64,000 nucleotides of DNA from Lysobacterales bacterium (GTDB lineage Bacteria > Pseudomonadota > Gammaproteobacteria > Xanthomonadales > Xanthomonadaceae): positions 62,001 through 126,000 of the forward strand of contig JADKCY010000001.1 in the NCBI GenBank assembly GCA_016718605.1, in the 5' to 3' direction. A program made the position numbers and the translations under genes. Below, in pieces: positions 44,370 through 52,496 of the stretch; position 1 is the first letter of the stretch; each line of letters opens with the position of its first letter. The notes below the pieces were generated by a model that was not told the origin of the DNA, did not search any database, and was given only the letters and a program-made list of their open reading frames with translations.

Positions 44370-45647
44370 ATGCGGATTTTTCTCTTGACTCGTTCCTTGC
44401 TCACTTGCCGCCGAGCCGCAAAGCGACACAATGGATTCCACGCTTTCTGGCTGCTCATCAGCATCCAGCTCGTCAGCTCGGTCAGCCTCGCGAGCGAGCC
44501 CGAACCGCAGCTCTGGTTGCACTCCGCAGAAGGCGACCAACGGCGTGTCGACCCCGCCACGCCACTGCGCTTGCTGGCCAACCAAGCAATGCAGTTGCGA
44601 ATTGATGCCGGCGCAGATGAGACGCTGGATTGCGAATTGCTTGGCGCAGAAGGCAACGACCGCATTGCATTGGATTGTTCACGGATCAATCTGCTGGGCC
44701 TCGACAGCGGTGCATACCTCCTGCAGGTGCGCGCGCAGGCAGCGCAGGCAGCGGACAGGCCTGCACGACGATGGTCTTGGCTGATTCAAGGCCCCAATCG
44801 CAACCTGTTGCACCTGAACTGGCTGTTGGCGCTGACGGTGGCTGTCAGCGGCGTTGCTGTCTGGATGCGTCGTCGAACCCATCTTCTACTCGCAGATACC
44901 AGCGCACTGGATAAACTGGTTAAACAGCGACTGGCGCAATTGGAAGCAACCAACCAGCGCCTTCGAACCCTCTCCGAGACAGATGGCCTGACCGGGTTGT
45001 CCAATCGTCGGCATTTTGACGAGGTCCTGCGCGAACCACTCGCACGCGCATTGCTGATCGATCGACCACTCGCCGTGCTGATGCTGGATGTCGACCATTT
45101 CAAGGCCTACAACGACGCCAATGGTCATCTTGCTGGTGATGACATCCTGCGGAGGATCGGCGCGGAGTTGCGCGGTTCCATTCGCAACGACACGCTTGCT
45201 GCGCGCTATGGCGGCGAAGAATTCGCGTTGATCGCGCCAGCGCGTGGCAAAGAAGCGCAAGATCTGGCCGAACGCTTGCGAAGACGCATCGAAAGTCAGA
45301 TCGGTGTCACCGCCAGCTTTGGTGTCGCCTGCTTCGATGTCCGTCGCGATGCCGACGAGGCCGCACTGATTGCGCGTGCCGACGATGCGTTGTATCAGGC
45401 CAAACGAGCTGGTCGCAATCGCGTCCACACCGACAGCGGTGAATTCACCTCTGCGCTGGACGCAGAACCCCTTGTTGAACCGCAGGAGCAGAGCAACGCC
45501 TTCGAGGGCGAGCCCTGCCCCAACCCGCCTCAGATCGAGACGTGGCCCGAGGATGAACTGGCGGATTCAGCACCGTCCGCTACTGGCAATTCCACCAGCG
45601 ACACACTGGCATCCTCTGGATCGGATCGCACACTGAAACCCAGTTGA
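44370..45647 (+). CDS. Membrane-anchored GGDEF diguanylate cyclase with low-complexity tail
   Basis: The protein has 425 residues from ATG 44370. It has an N-terminal signal or anchor (FWLLISIQLVSSVSLAS), a ~105-residue periplasmic domain, a membrane helix at ~149-167 and a coil. The GGDEF domain has SETDGLTGLSNRRHFDEVL, MLDVDHFKAYND and GGEEF at 281-285. The position of the inhibitory RxxD reads RNDT, so feedback inhibition is probably lost. The last ~60 residues are polar and acidic. Their coding DNA overlaps the convergent Pat-like gene by 118 bp. The signal sensed is unknown. Confidence 0.88.
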   Translation: MRIFLLTRSLLTCRRAAKRHNGFHAFWLLISIQLVSSVSLASEPEPQLWLHSAEGDQRRVDPATPLRLLANQAMQLRIDAGADETLDCELLGAEGNDRIALDCSRINLLGLDSGAYLLQVRAQAAQAADRPARRWSWLIQGPNRNLLHLNWLLALTVAVSGVAVWMRRRTHLLLADTSALDKLVKQRLAQLEATNQRLRTLSETDGLTGLSNRRHFDEVLREPLARALLIDRPLAVLMLDVDHFKAYNDANGHLAGDDILRRIGAELRGSIRNDTLAARYGGEEFALIAPARGKEAQDLAERLRRRIESQIGVTASFGVACFDVRRDADEAALIARADDALYQAKRAGRNRVHTDSGEFTSALDAEPLVEPQEQSNAFEGEPCPNPPQIETWPEDELADSAPSATGNSTSDTLASSGSDRTLKPS

Positions 45648-48256
45648 CGACACATATCCAGCATCGAGGTGTTTTCGCGCAACACTTGTCCACTGATGTG
45701 CTGTAGTCCGAATCGCCGCGCCTGCAGAATGAGTTGCTGCATCAAAGCCCAGCCGAGACCCTGTCCTTTCAAATTGGAGCGCAGCAGGATCGCGTATTCC
45801 CCAGTATCGAGTTCAGGGTCAGCATGGATCTGCGCGATGCCAAGAACTTCATCGTTACCATCGACAGCCAAAAGTACGATCACGCGGGCGTAATCGATCT
45901 GTGTCAGGCGCGCAATAAACGCCTGACTGATGTGTTTCACCGGCGAGAAATAGCGCTGGCGCAAATCATCCGGCGTGACCTCTGCAAAGAAGCGCCGCAA
46001 GCGGTCCTCGTCCTCTGGTCGGATGGGTCGCACGTGGACATCATTACGATGTCGCAATGGCAGGTGCGCTTCGAGGGACTTGGGATACGGTGCAATGGCA
46101 AAGCGAGGGTTGGTTCGCCGTCGGCCCAAAGCGGCAGGTGCCACCAAAATCCGCGCATCCAGTGCAATCACGCCCTTCTCGTCGGCCAGCAGCGGATTGA
46201 TATCCAGTTCGCGCACCTCTGGCAAATCGGCAGTCAACTGCGCAAGTTTCACCAAGGTCAGCGCCACCGCCTCGCGGTCTGCGGCGGGCCAGTCACGATA
46301 GGCATTGAGCCGCCGCACAACGCGCGTACGGTCGATCAGCTCGTGTGCCAAGGTCATGTGCAAGGGCGGCAGCGTGAGCGCGGTATCGTTTTCGACTTCG
46401 ACCGCAATGCCGCCCGCACCAAACAGGATGACCGGGCCAAAAATGGGATCATCGGCGATGCCTGCAATCAATTCACGCGCGTAACGACGACGAATCATCG
46501 GCTGCACCAGCACGCCTTCGACGCGTGCCTCCGGCATCGCGTCGCTGACCCGCTGCAACATCTCGGCCGTCGCGTCGCGCACCGCGTGCGTGCTCGACAA
46601 TCCAAGCACCACGCCGCCCACATCCGACTTGTGTTGAATATCGGGCGAGACGATCTTCAACACGACTTGGGCATGCTCGGCCAGCATCGGCGCGGCGCAG
46701 GCCGCGGCCTCCTCAGGCGTGGCTGCAATACTCATCGCGGCCACGGGAATATCGTAGGCCGCCAATACCTCGTGAACCTCCAGCACCGATAGCCAGCGAT
46801 CACCGCGAGCCAACGCCGCCGCAATCGCCTTGCGAGCACGATCCGGCTCAGGTGTGAACTCCTGTGGCAACTCGGGCGGTGTGACCATCAACTGGCGTTG
46901 TGCTTCACGGTACTTCACCAAATGCACGAAGCCACGGACCGCACCAGTGAGCGTCCGGTAGGACGGCACGCCTGCACGTGTGAAAAGCGTGCGCGCCTCC
47001 GCCTCTTGCGCCAGCCAACACGCAAGGATCGGCTTGTTTAACTTGCCGCTCTTGCGACGCTGCTCGATATGCGCAGCGACCGCTTCGGCAATCTCCATCG
47101 GCTTGACCAATGCGGTCGGCACATGGATGACAAAGACCGCATCACACTCGGGCGCATCCAACAGAACATCCAATGCCGCGATATAGCGCTCAGGACCGCC
47201 ATCGCCGACGATATCCACCGGATTGCTGTGCGACCAGGTCGGCGGTAGCACCTGATCCAATGCCTGACGTGTCACATCGCTCAACTCGGCTGACACCCCA
47301 CCAAGATCACTCAATCGGTCGACAGCCAGAATACCGACACCGCCACCGTTGGTGAGCAACGCCAGACGCCGACCTTCAATGGGTTTCAACATTGACAACG
47401 TGCTGGCCGCCGCAAATAGCTCTTCCATGTCGTTGACGCGCAGCACACCGGCGCGACGCAGAGCCGCATCAAACACCACATCGCTGCCAGCCAGCGCGCC
47501 CGTATGGGAAGCAGCAGCCTTGGCGCCCGCCGCGTGACGGCCCGCTTTGACCACGATGACCGGTTTGGCCCTGGCGGCAGCGCGCGCAGCTGACATGAAA
47601 CGCTGCGGATCGGTCACAGACTCCATGTAAATCAGAATCGCACGGGTGTGCGCATCGGTCGCGAAATAGTCCAGCAATTCACCGACATCAATGTCAGCCA
47701 TATCCCCTAAAGAGACGATGCCGGAGAAACCGATATCGCGCGCATTGGCCCATTCGACAACAGTCGTGACTACCGCACCTGACTGTGCCAACAGCGCGAG
47801 ATCGCCTGGCATGGCAGGGCTAGCGGCAAAACTGGCATTGATGCCTGCCAGTGGGGCCAGTATTCCCAGACAGTTCGGACCAACCACGCGGATCCCAGAT
47901 TTGCGCGCTGCAACAGTGGTCGCTTCACGCAAGGAACCGGGCCCCTGACCTAGGCCGGCGGTAATCACCACGGCAGCCTTGACGCCCGCCGCGCCGGCTT
48001 CTTCAATGGTTGCCGGAACAGCCTCTGGTGGCACCGTTACAACCACCAAGTCAGGCACTTGGGGCAGCTTCTGCAGCGTTGAATACGTGGGTAAGCCAGC
48101 GATATCCCGATACTTCGGACTGACCACTGCAATCGGCCCCGTGAATCCACCAGATGCCAGGTTTTGGGCGATAACCCGCCCCAAACTGCGCTCTTTGGTA
48201 CTGGCACCGATGACCGCGATCGACTGCGGGCGAAACAACGCGCTCAGGTTATTCAT
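45530..48256 (-). CDS. Acyl-CoA synthetase (NDP-forming)/GNAT acetyltransferase, Pat/PatZ type
   Basis: The protein has 908 residues. Order of domains: CoA-binding (SIAVIGASTKERSLGRVIAQ), succinyl-CoA-ligase-like (NCLGILAPLAGINASFA) with H251 in SHTGALAGSD at the place of the phosphohistidine loop, ATP-grasp (VVLKIVSPDIQHKSDVGGV), and a C-terminal GNAT domain (~740-890) with RPEDEDRLRRFFAEV and LKGQGLGWALMQQLI. The architecture is that of the lysine acetyltransferase Pat, which controls acetyl-CoA synthetase and other metabolic enzymes. With H251 kept, residual synthetase activity is possible. The C-terminal tail is serine-rich and overlaps the GGDEF gene on the opposite strand. Confidence 0.9.
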   Translation of the reverse strand: MNNLSALFRPQSIAVIGASTKERSLGRVIAQNLASGGFTGPIAVVSPKYRDIAGLPTYSTLQKLPQVPDLVVVTVPPEAVPATIEEAGAAGVKAAVVITAGLGQGPGSLREATTVAARKSGIRVVGPNCLGILAPLAGINASFAASPAMPGDLALLAQSGAVVTTVVEWANARDIGFSGIVSLGDMADIDVGELLDYFATDAHTRAILIYMESVTDPQRFMSAARAAARAKPVIVVKAGRHAAGAKAAASHTGALAGSDVVFDAALRRAGVLRVNDMEELFAAASTLSMLKPIEGRRLALLTNGGGVGILAVDRLSDLGGVSAELSDVTRQALDQVLPPTWSHSNPVDIVGDGGPERYIAALDVLLDAPECDAVFVIHVPTALVKPMEIAEAVAAHIEQRRKSGKLNKPILACWLAQEAEARTLFTRAGVPSYRTLTGAVRGFVHLVKYREAQRQLMVTPPELPQEFTPEPDRARKAIAAALARGDRWLSVLEVHEVLAAYDIPVAAMSIAATPEEAAACAAPMLAEHAQVVLKIVSPDIQHKSDVGGVVLGLSSTHAVRDATAEMLQRVSDAMPEARVEGVLVQPMIRRRYARELIAGIADDPIFGPVILFGAGGIAVEVENDTALTLPPLHMTLAHELIDRTRVVRRLNAYRDWPAADREAVALTLVKLAQLTADLPEVRELDINPLLADEKGVIALDARILVAPAALGRRRTNPRFAIAPYPKSLEAHLPLRHRNDVHVRPIRPEDEDRLRRFFAEVTPDDLRQRYFSPVKHISQAFIARLTQIDYARVIVLLAVDGNDEVLGIAQIHADPELDTGEYAILLRSNLKGQGLGWALMQQLILQARRFGLQHISGQVLRENTSMLDMCRQLGFSVRSDPEDASVSLVELPVADGAESASSSSGHVSI

Positions 48257-48281
48257 GCTTTCCTCACTGACTGAATTTGCT

Positions 48282-48304
48282 GCATACGCACATTGTGCCT
48301 ATGC
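48282..48304 (-). promoter_or_regulatory. 23-bp dyad upstream of the Pat-like gene
   Basis: The sequence gcatacgcac-att-gtgcctatgc has 10-bp arms with a single mismatch. It is centred about 35 bp before the start codon on the minus strand. The size and symmetry fit a dimeric repressor or activator site. The cognate protein is unknown. Confidence 0.5.
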
Positions 48305-48382
48305 AAGATGACAGCCAGCTTGACCAAAGTCCAAAGTGACCGGCCTCCGGCATGCGAGGCAGGCCACTTCTTCATTCACGAC

Positions 48383-50365
48383 TTACCAGTGCACGCCGCG
48401 CATCAATGCCGCAAAGGCAATCTGCTCGGAGGAAGGCTGCTCATCCTTGCCACCCTTGCCCTGCGCCGCCGCCGAATCGGGGAACAGTTGGAAGGCCGTG
48501 TTCATGACCACCTCGTAGACCTTCGGCGCCATCGCGTTCAGAACCGAAGAGAAGATACCCAACCGTGTCGCGATTCGGCTCGGCCGCTCAATGATGGCCT
48601 GGGTGATCAGATCCGCCGCTTCGTCCGGCGAGATCGTCGGCACAGATTCGTACATTTTGGTCGGCGCGATCATGGGGGTACGCACCAAGGGCATATTGAT
48701 AGTGGTGAAGCTGATGTTGTGGCCGGAAAACTCAGCCTGCGCACAGCGACTGAATGCATCCAATGCCGCCTTCGAAGCAACGTAGGCAGAGAAACGCGGT
48801 GAATTTGCGAGCACGCCAATCGACGAGATGTTGATGATGTGGCCCTTGCGTCGCTCGGTCATGCCCGGCAGAACGCCCATGATGAGGCGCAAGGAGCCAA
48901 AGTAGTTGAGTTGCATCGTGCGTTCGAAGTCGTGGAAGCGGTCGTACGACAGTGCGATCGAACGACGGATCGAACGACCGGCATTGTTGATCAAGATATC
49001 GACGCCACCCAAGTCGGCAAAAATCCGCCGCAGCAAGTCATCGCAAGAAGGCAACTCGGCCAGATCCGCAGTATAGGCATGGCATTCGCCACCAGCGGCG
49101 ATGATCTCATCGCGTGTCTTGAGCAATTCTTCCTCACCACGCGCAACGACCACGGTACGCGCCCCCGCCAACGCGACCTTGAAGGCTGCGGCACGTCCGA
49201 TACCGGACGAGCCGCCCGTGATTACCACGACCTTGCCCTGTACGCGTCCTCGTAGCGACCGATCCACAAACAAGTCTGGGTCGAGGTGACGTTCCCAGTA
49301 GTCCCACAAGCGCCACGCGTAATCCTCCAACTCGGGCACTCGAATGCCTGAGCCTTTCAAGGCGCGTTCGGTATCACGGTTGTCAAAGCGAGTTGGGTAG
49401 TTGATAAACCCGAGCACTTCCTTGGGAATACCCAAATCCTTCAATACCATGCCGGCAAAGCGCTTGACCGGCGCCAAATTCGCCAACGCCATGCGAACAG
49501 GCGCGGGAACAAAGCTGAACATGCGCGCATCCACTCGCATGCTCATCTGCGGCGCATGCCCTGCGCGGGCAAACAGATTCAGAACTTCGCCGATACGGCG
49601 CGGCGAGGGGTCGGTCAAATGAAACACACCACCATCCAAGCCGGGCTTGTGCGCGATGTGATCCATGGCATCGACCACATAATCCACCGGGACCATATTT
49701 ACGCGACCGCCTTCAATGCCGATCGTCGGCATCCAAGGCGGCAACACGCCGCGCAACTTCTTGATCAGCCCGAAAAAGTAGTAAGGACCATCAATCTTGT
49801 CGATTTCACCGGTCTTGGAGTGTCCGATCACGACACCCGGACGGTAAATGCGATAGGCGATGCTGCACGTCTCGCGAACAATTTTCTCGGAATCATGCTT
49901 GGTGCGGAAATACGGGTGATCAAGGTTTTCCGCTTCGTCGAACATGTCCTCGCGAAACACCCCGGCATAGTAGCCAGCGACCGCGATCGAACTGGTGTGA
50001 TGGAAACACTTCGCACCCACCGATTCTGCAAACTGCACCGCGTGTCGGGTCCCATCGATATTTGGGCCGATTTGCGCCTCGGCTGATGCGGACAAATCGT
50101 AGACAGCAGCCAAGTGAAAAACCTGCTTGACCTTGCCGTGGAGGCTTTTGAGCTGGGCTGCAGAGACGCCCAGCTTGGGTTTGGACAAATCGCCAGTAAC
50201 AGGAACAACCCGTTTTGCGTCCCAGCCCATGCGTTCAACGAGTTCCTTCAGTTTGCCCTGGCTTTGCTTGCGCACCAGCACATATACGTCGCCTTTTCGT
50301 TTGAGCAGATTGCCCACCAGATGACGGCCGATGAACCCAGTGGCTCCTGTTACGAAGTACGTCAT
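48383..50365 (-). CDS. Two-domain fatty acyl-CoA reductase (alcohol-forming, Maqu_2507-like)
   Basis: The protein has 660 residues from MTYFVTGATGFIGRHLVGNL after a strong aagggag site. Domain 1 (~1-360) is an extended SDR with NADPH loop GATGFIG and Y152/K156 (PYFRTKH). Domain 2 (~375-640) is a classical SDR with GGSSGIG and Y528/K532 (YVASK). From memory the whole length, including RFHDFERTMQLNYFG and the C-terminal MRG-W, closely tracks the Marinobacter reductase that turns acyl-CoA or fatty aldehyde into fatty alcohol for wax esters. No wax synthase is in the window. It is divergent from the acyl-CoA-binding protein gene, which suits a shared substrate. Confidence 0.85.
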   Translation of the reverse strand: MTYFVTGATGFIGRHLVGNLLKRKGDVYVLVRKQSQGKLKELVERMGWDAKRVVPVTGDLSKPKLGVSAAQLKSLHGKVKQVFHLAAVYDLSASAEAQIGPNIDGTRHAVQFAESVGAKCFHHTSSIAVAGYYAGVFREDMFDEAENLDHPYFRTKHDSEKIVRETCSIAYRIYRPGVVIGHSKTGEIDKIDGPYYFFGLIKKLRGVLPPWMPTIGIEGGRVNMVPVDYVVDAMDHIAHKPGLDGGVFHLTDPSPRRIGEVLNLFARAGHAPQMSMRVDARMFSFVPAPVRMALANLAPVKRFAGMVLKDLGIPKEVLGFINYPTRFDNRDTERALKGSGIRVPELEDYAWRLWDYWERHLDPDLFVDRSLRGRVQGKVVVITGGSSGIGRAAAFKVALAGARTVVVARGEEELLKTRDEIIAAGGECHAYTADLAELPSCDDLLRRIFADLGGVDILINNAGRSIRRSIALSYDRFHDFERTMQLNYFGSLRLIMGVLPGMTERRKGHIINISSIGVLANSPRFSAYVASKAALDAFSRCAQAEFSGHNISFTTINMPLVRTPMIAPTKMYESVPTISPDEAADLITQAIIERPSRIATRLGIFSSVLNAMAPKVYEVVMNTAFQLFPDSAAAQGKGGKDEQPSSEQIAFAALMRGVHW

Positions 50366-50484
50366 TGCAGCTCCCTTTCTGTGTGGTCGGCTCTTGCGGC
50401 CGGTAACGTTTGGCCGACAGCCTGCCTGAAAGATGCGCGCTCGCAAAGTCATGCACGCAAATCCGATGTTGGCACGGCACTGGT

Positions 50485-50519
50485 TTGACCCTTGCTCGCC
50501 TCACGTGCTATCAAGCACG
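50485..50519 (+). promoter_or_regulatory. Candidate promoter with operator for the ACBP-TetR operon
   Basis: TTGACC (50485-50490) and TATCAA (50509-50514) are 18 bp apart. The -10 box lies inside a perfect dyad, cgtgct-atca-agcacg (50504-50519). The dyad is 30 bp before the ACBP start. Its place fits repression by the TetR protein encoded in the same operon, possibly with effects on the divergent reductase gene too. Confidence 0.5.
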
Positions 50520-50548
50520 GCCAGCCATCAGGGCGTTGGAGAAGAGTG

Positions 50549-50806
50549 ATGTCGGACCTCGTCAAACAGTTTGAAGCCGCCGCAGAAGCCGTCAAAAGCC
50601 TGAGCGAGCGCCCGGACAATGACATGCTGTTGCGCCTCTATGCGCTCTACAAGCAAGGCGCTGAGGGCGACGTGAGCGGCCCCAAACCGGGATTCTTCGA
50701 TTTCGTCGGCACCGCGAAATATGACGCGTGGGCGAAGCTGGCTGGCACTGATCAGGCGGAAGCGAAAGAAAAGTACATTGCGCTCGTCAAGCGGTTGACT
50801 GGCTAA
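50549..50806 (+). CDS. Acyl-CoA-binding protein
   Basis: The protein has 85 residues, the normal ACBP size, from MSDLVKQFEAAAEAVKSL with ggagaag upstream. The four-helix signature RLYALYKQGAEGDVSGPKPG and KYDAWAKLAGTDQAEAKEKY is clear, with the conserved tyrosines and lysines that hold the CoA group. ACBPs buffer long-chain acyl-CoA in the cytoplasm. In bacteria they are patchily distributed. Its position between a fatty acyl-CoA reductase and a TetR regulator (11 bp downstream) supports a lipid-handling unit. Confidence 0.95.
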   Translation: MSDLVKQFEAAAEAVKSLSERPDNDMLLRLYALYKQGAEGDVSGPKPGFFDFVGTAKYDAWAKLAGTDQAEAKEKYIALVKRLTG

Positions 50807-50817
50807 GACACGCCGCG

Positions 50818-51444
50818 ATGGCCCGCGACACGAGAGATCGAATTCTGGAAGCGAGCCTCGCGCTGTTCAACGCGCGTGGCGAGCTTAACGTCAGTACCAA
50901 TCACATCGCTGACGATCTGGAAATCAGCCCAGGCAATCTTTACTACCATTTCCGCAATAAAGACGACATCATCGAGCAGCTGTTTGCGCGCTTCGAACTG
51001 CGCATGGACAAGGCACTGACTGCCCCGGCCGAACGGCTTCCCACGCTCGAAGATATTTGGCTGCAGCTGCATCTCGTTTATGAGTGCATCTGGGACTACC
51101 GCTTCATTTATCGCGACCTGGTAGACATCAGCAGTCGCAACCGCAAGCTTCGGATGCACTTTTCACGCATTCTCAAACGCGCGTCCGAAGGTGCGATCGA
51201 GGTGATGCGTGGCTTGGCGACTTCCGGCATCTTCCGCGCCAACGCCGAGGAAATCCGTGCCACGGCAACCAACATCCTCGTGATAGCGACCTTTTGGTTG
51301 AATTTTTCCGCCGTTCGAGGCGAACACGACGAGCGCGAGAGCATCAATCAGGGTATTTATCAGGTGATGTTGCTGATTGCGCCATTCTTGCGCGACACCG
51401 AACGCGCCCAGCTAACGCATCTGGCAGCAGCCTATCTGCGCTAG
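50818..51444 (+). CDS. TetR/AcrR-family transcriptional regulator
   Basis: The protein has 208 residues. The N-terminal helix-turn-helix (~5-50) reads RDRILEASLALFNARGELNV and NLYYHFRNKDDIIEQLF. The ligand-binding half is all helical, with no recognised ligand motif. It starts 11 bp after the ACBP gene, so the two are co-transcribed. A fatty acyl-CoA ligand is plausible from context, by analogy with FadR/PsrA-type TetR proteins, but is inferred. The dyad at 50504-50519 is its likely site. Confidence 0.9.
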   Translation: MARDTRDRILEASLALFNARGELNVSTNHIADDLEISPGNLYYHFRNKDDIIEQLFARFELRMDKALTAPAERLPTLEDIWLQLHLVYECIWDYRFIYRDLVDISSRNRKLRMHFSRILKRASEGAIEVMRGLATSGIFRANAEEIRATATNILVIATFWLNFSAVRGEHDERESINQGIYQVMLLIAPFLRDTERAQLTHLAAAYLR

Positions 51445-51577
51445 AAAAATCCTACCCGATCGCGCGTCGTTGATCTGTCGGCGCCAGGTCTGGACCGGTG
51501 CTGGACGCGGCAAATCTGACAAGAGCAGGATGCACGTGTCCGAACAATCCCTGCCAAATCCGATGGGAAGTACCCGC

Positions 51578-52483
51578 TCAGTGTGCGCCTGGGTAGGTCT
51601 TTTCTCCGGCCTGCACTGTCAAATCCAGACGGTTTTCCGGAGGTGGTAAGGGACAAGTGCTGTAGGCGTTGTAAGCGCACGGAGGATTGACCATGCGATT
51701 GAAGTCCAACACTACTTCGCCATCAACGACGGCTTCGGTGTAGAGAAAGCGACCTGCCCCATAGGTTTGCTTGCCATTGCTGCGATCGGCAACGATCAGG
51801 AACAGTGACTCCGCTGGATCGCCAAGCGCTTCCAACGTATAGGACGCACCCTCTTTCTCAAAGATCACGGTGCCGGGATTCGGCGTGTCTTCCAACTGCC
51901 CAAGCACGTTGGCGATCGGGATCGTACTTCCATCAGGCTTGGGTTCGAAGCGCGCGCTGACTTGCCAGTCTTGCACGGGATCGAACCACGCCAGACCCTG
52001 AAAGTCTCGCCGCGTCTGTGCGCTCGAATCACGCACGCGAAGGCCAAGTTTTCCGCCGCGCTCAATCAATTGCACACTGCCATCCGACCACGAAATCCAA
52101 CTGGGTTTTTCACTGGTATCGGACCCCAGTACGATGGCATCGGATGAGACATCGGCGTCGTTGAAATGCAATGCCTCACGGGATGACGGTGGAAACCAGA
52201 TGACCTGCTGCGCACCATCCACTTCGCGCAACTCGAACTCACCAAGCAAATCCGGTCCCGCACGCAAGCGGATGTCGGCGTCGACCGTTCGACCCACAGC
52301 TTGCCGACCCGGCATCAACCAGTGCAATCCAACCAGACTCAGCCAGCCATCCGGCTCCGTCAAGACGCTTGCACGCTGTTGTCGCCATTGCTGCTGCGCT
52401 AGTACCCAAGGATCAGCCATCATGGCCGTTGCCGACATGGCCACGGATACGACACCAAGAATCGCCCACCGTCTGAATCCCAT
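51578..52483 (-). CDS. DUF1684 family exported protein
   Basis: The protein has 301 residues from MGFRRWAILGVVSVAMSATA, a signal peptide; a longer frame to 52660 runs into the lyase gene and was rejected. Conserved family pieces are LTEPDGWLSLVGLHWL near the N-terminus and LDFNRMVNPPCAYNAYSTCP, with cysteines, near the C-terminus. LPPPENRLDLTVQAGEKTYP closes the domain. The family has no established function. It is 13 bp after the ammonia-lyase gene with a GAGG site, so it is the last gene of that operon. Confidence 0.85.
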   Translation of the reverse strand: MGFRRWAILGVVSVAMSATAMMADPWVLAQQQWRQQRASVLTEPDGWLSLVGLHWLMPGRQAVGRTVDADIRLRAGPDLLGEFELREVDGAQQVIWFPPSSREALHFNDADVSSDAIVLGSDTSEKPSWISWSDGSVQLIERGGKLGLRVRDSSAQTRRDFQGLAWFDPVQDWQVSARFEPKPDGSTIPIANVLGQLEDTPNPGTVIFEKEGASYTLEALGDPAESLFLIVADRSNGKQTYGAGRFLYTEAVVDGEVVLDFNRMVNPPCAYNAYSTCPLPPPENRLDLTVQAGEKTYPGAH

Positions 52484-52496
52484 TGAATTGCCTCGC

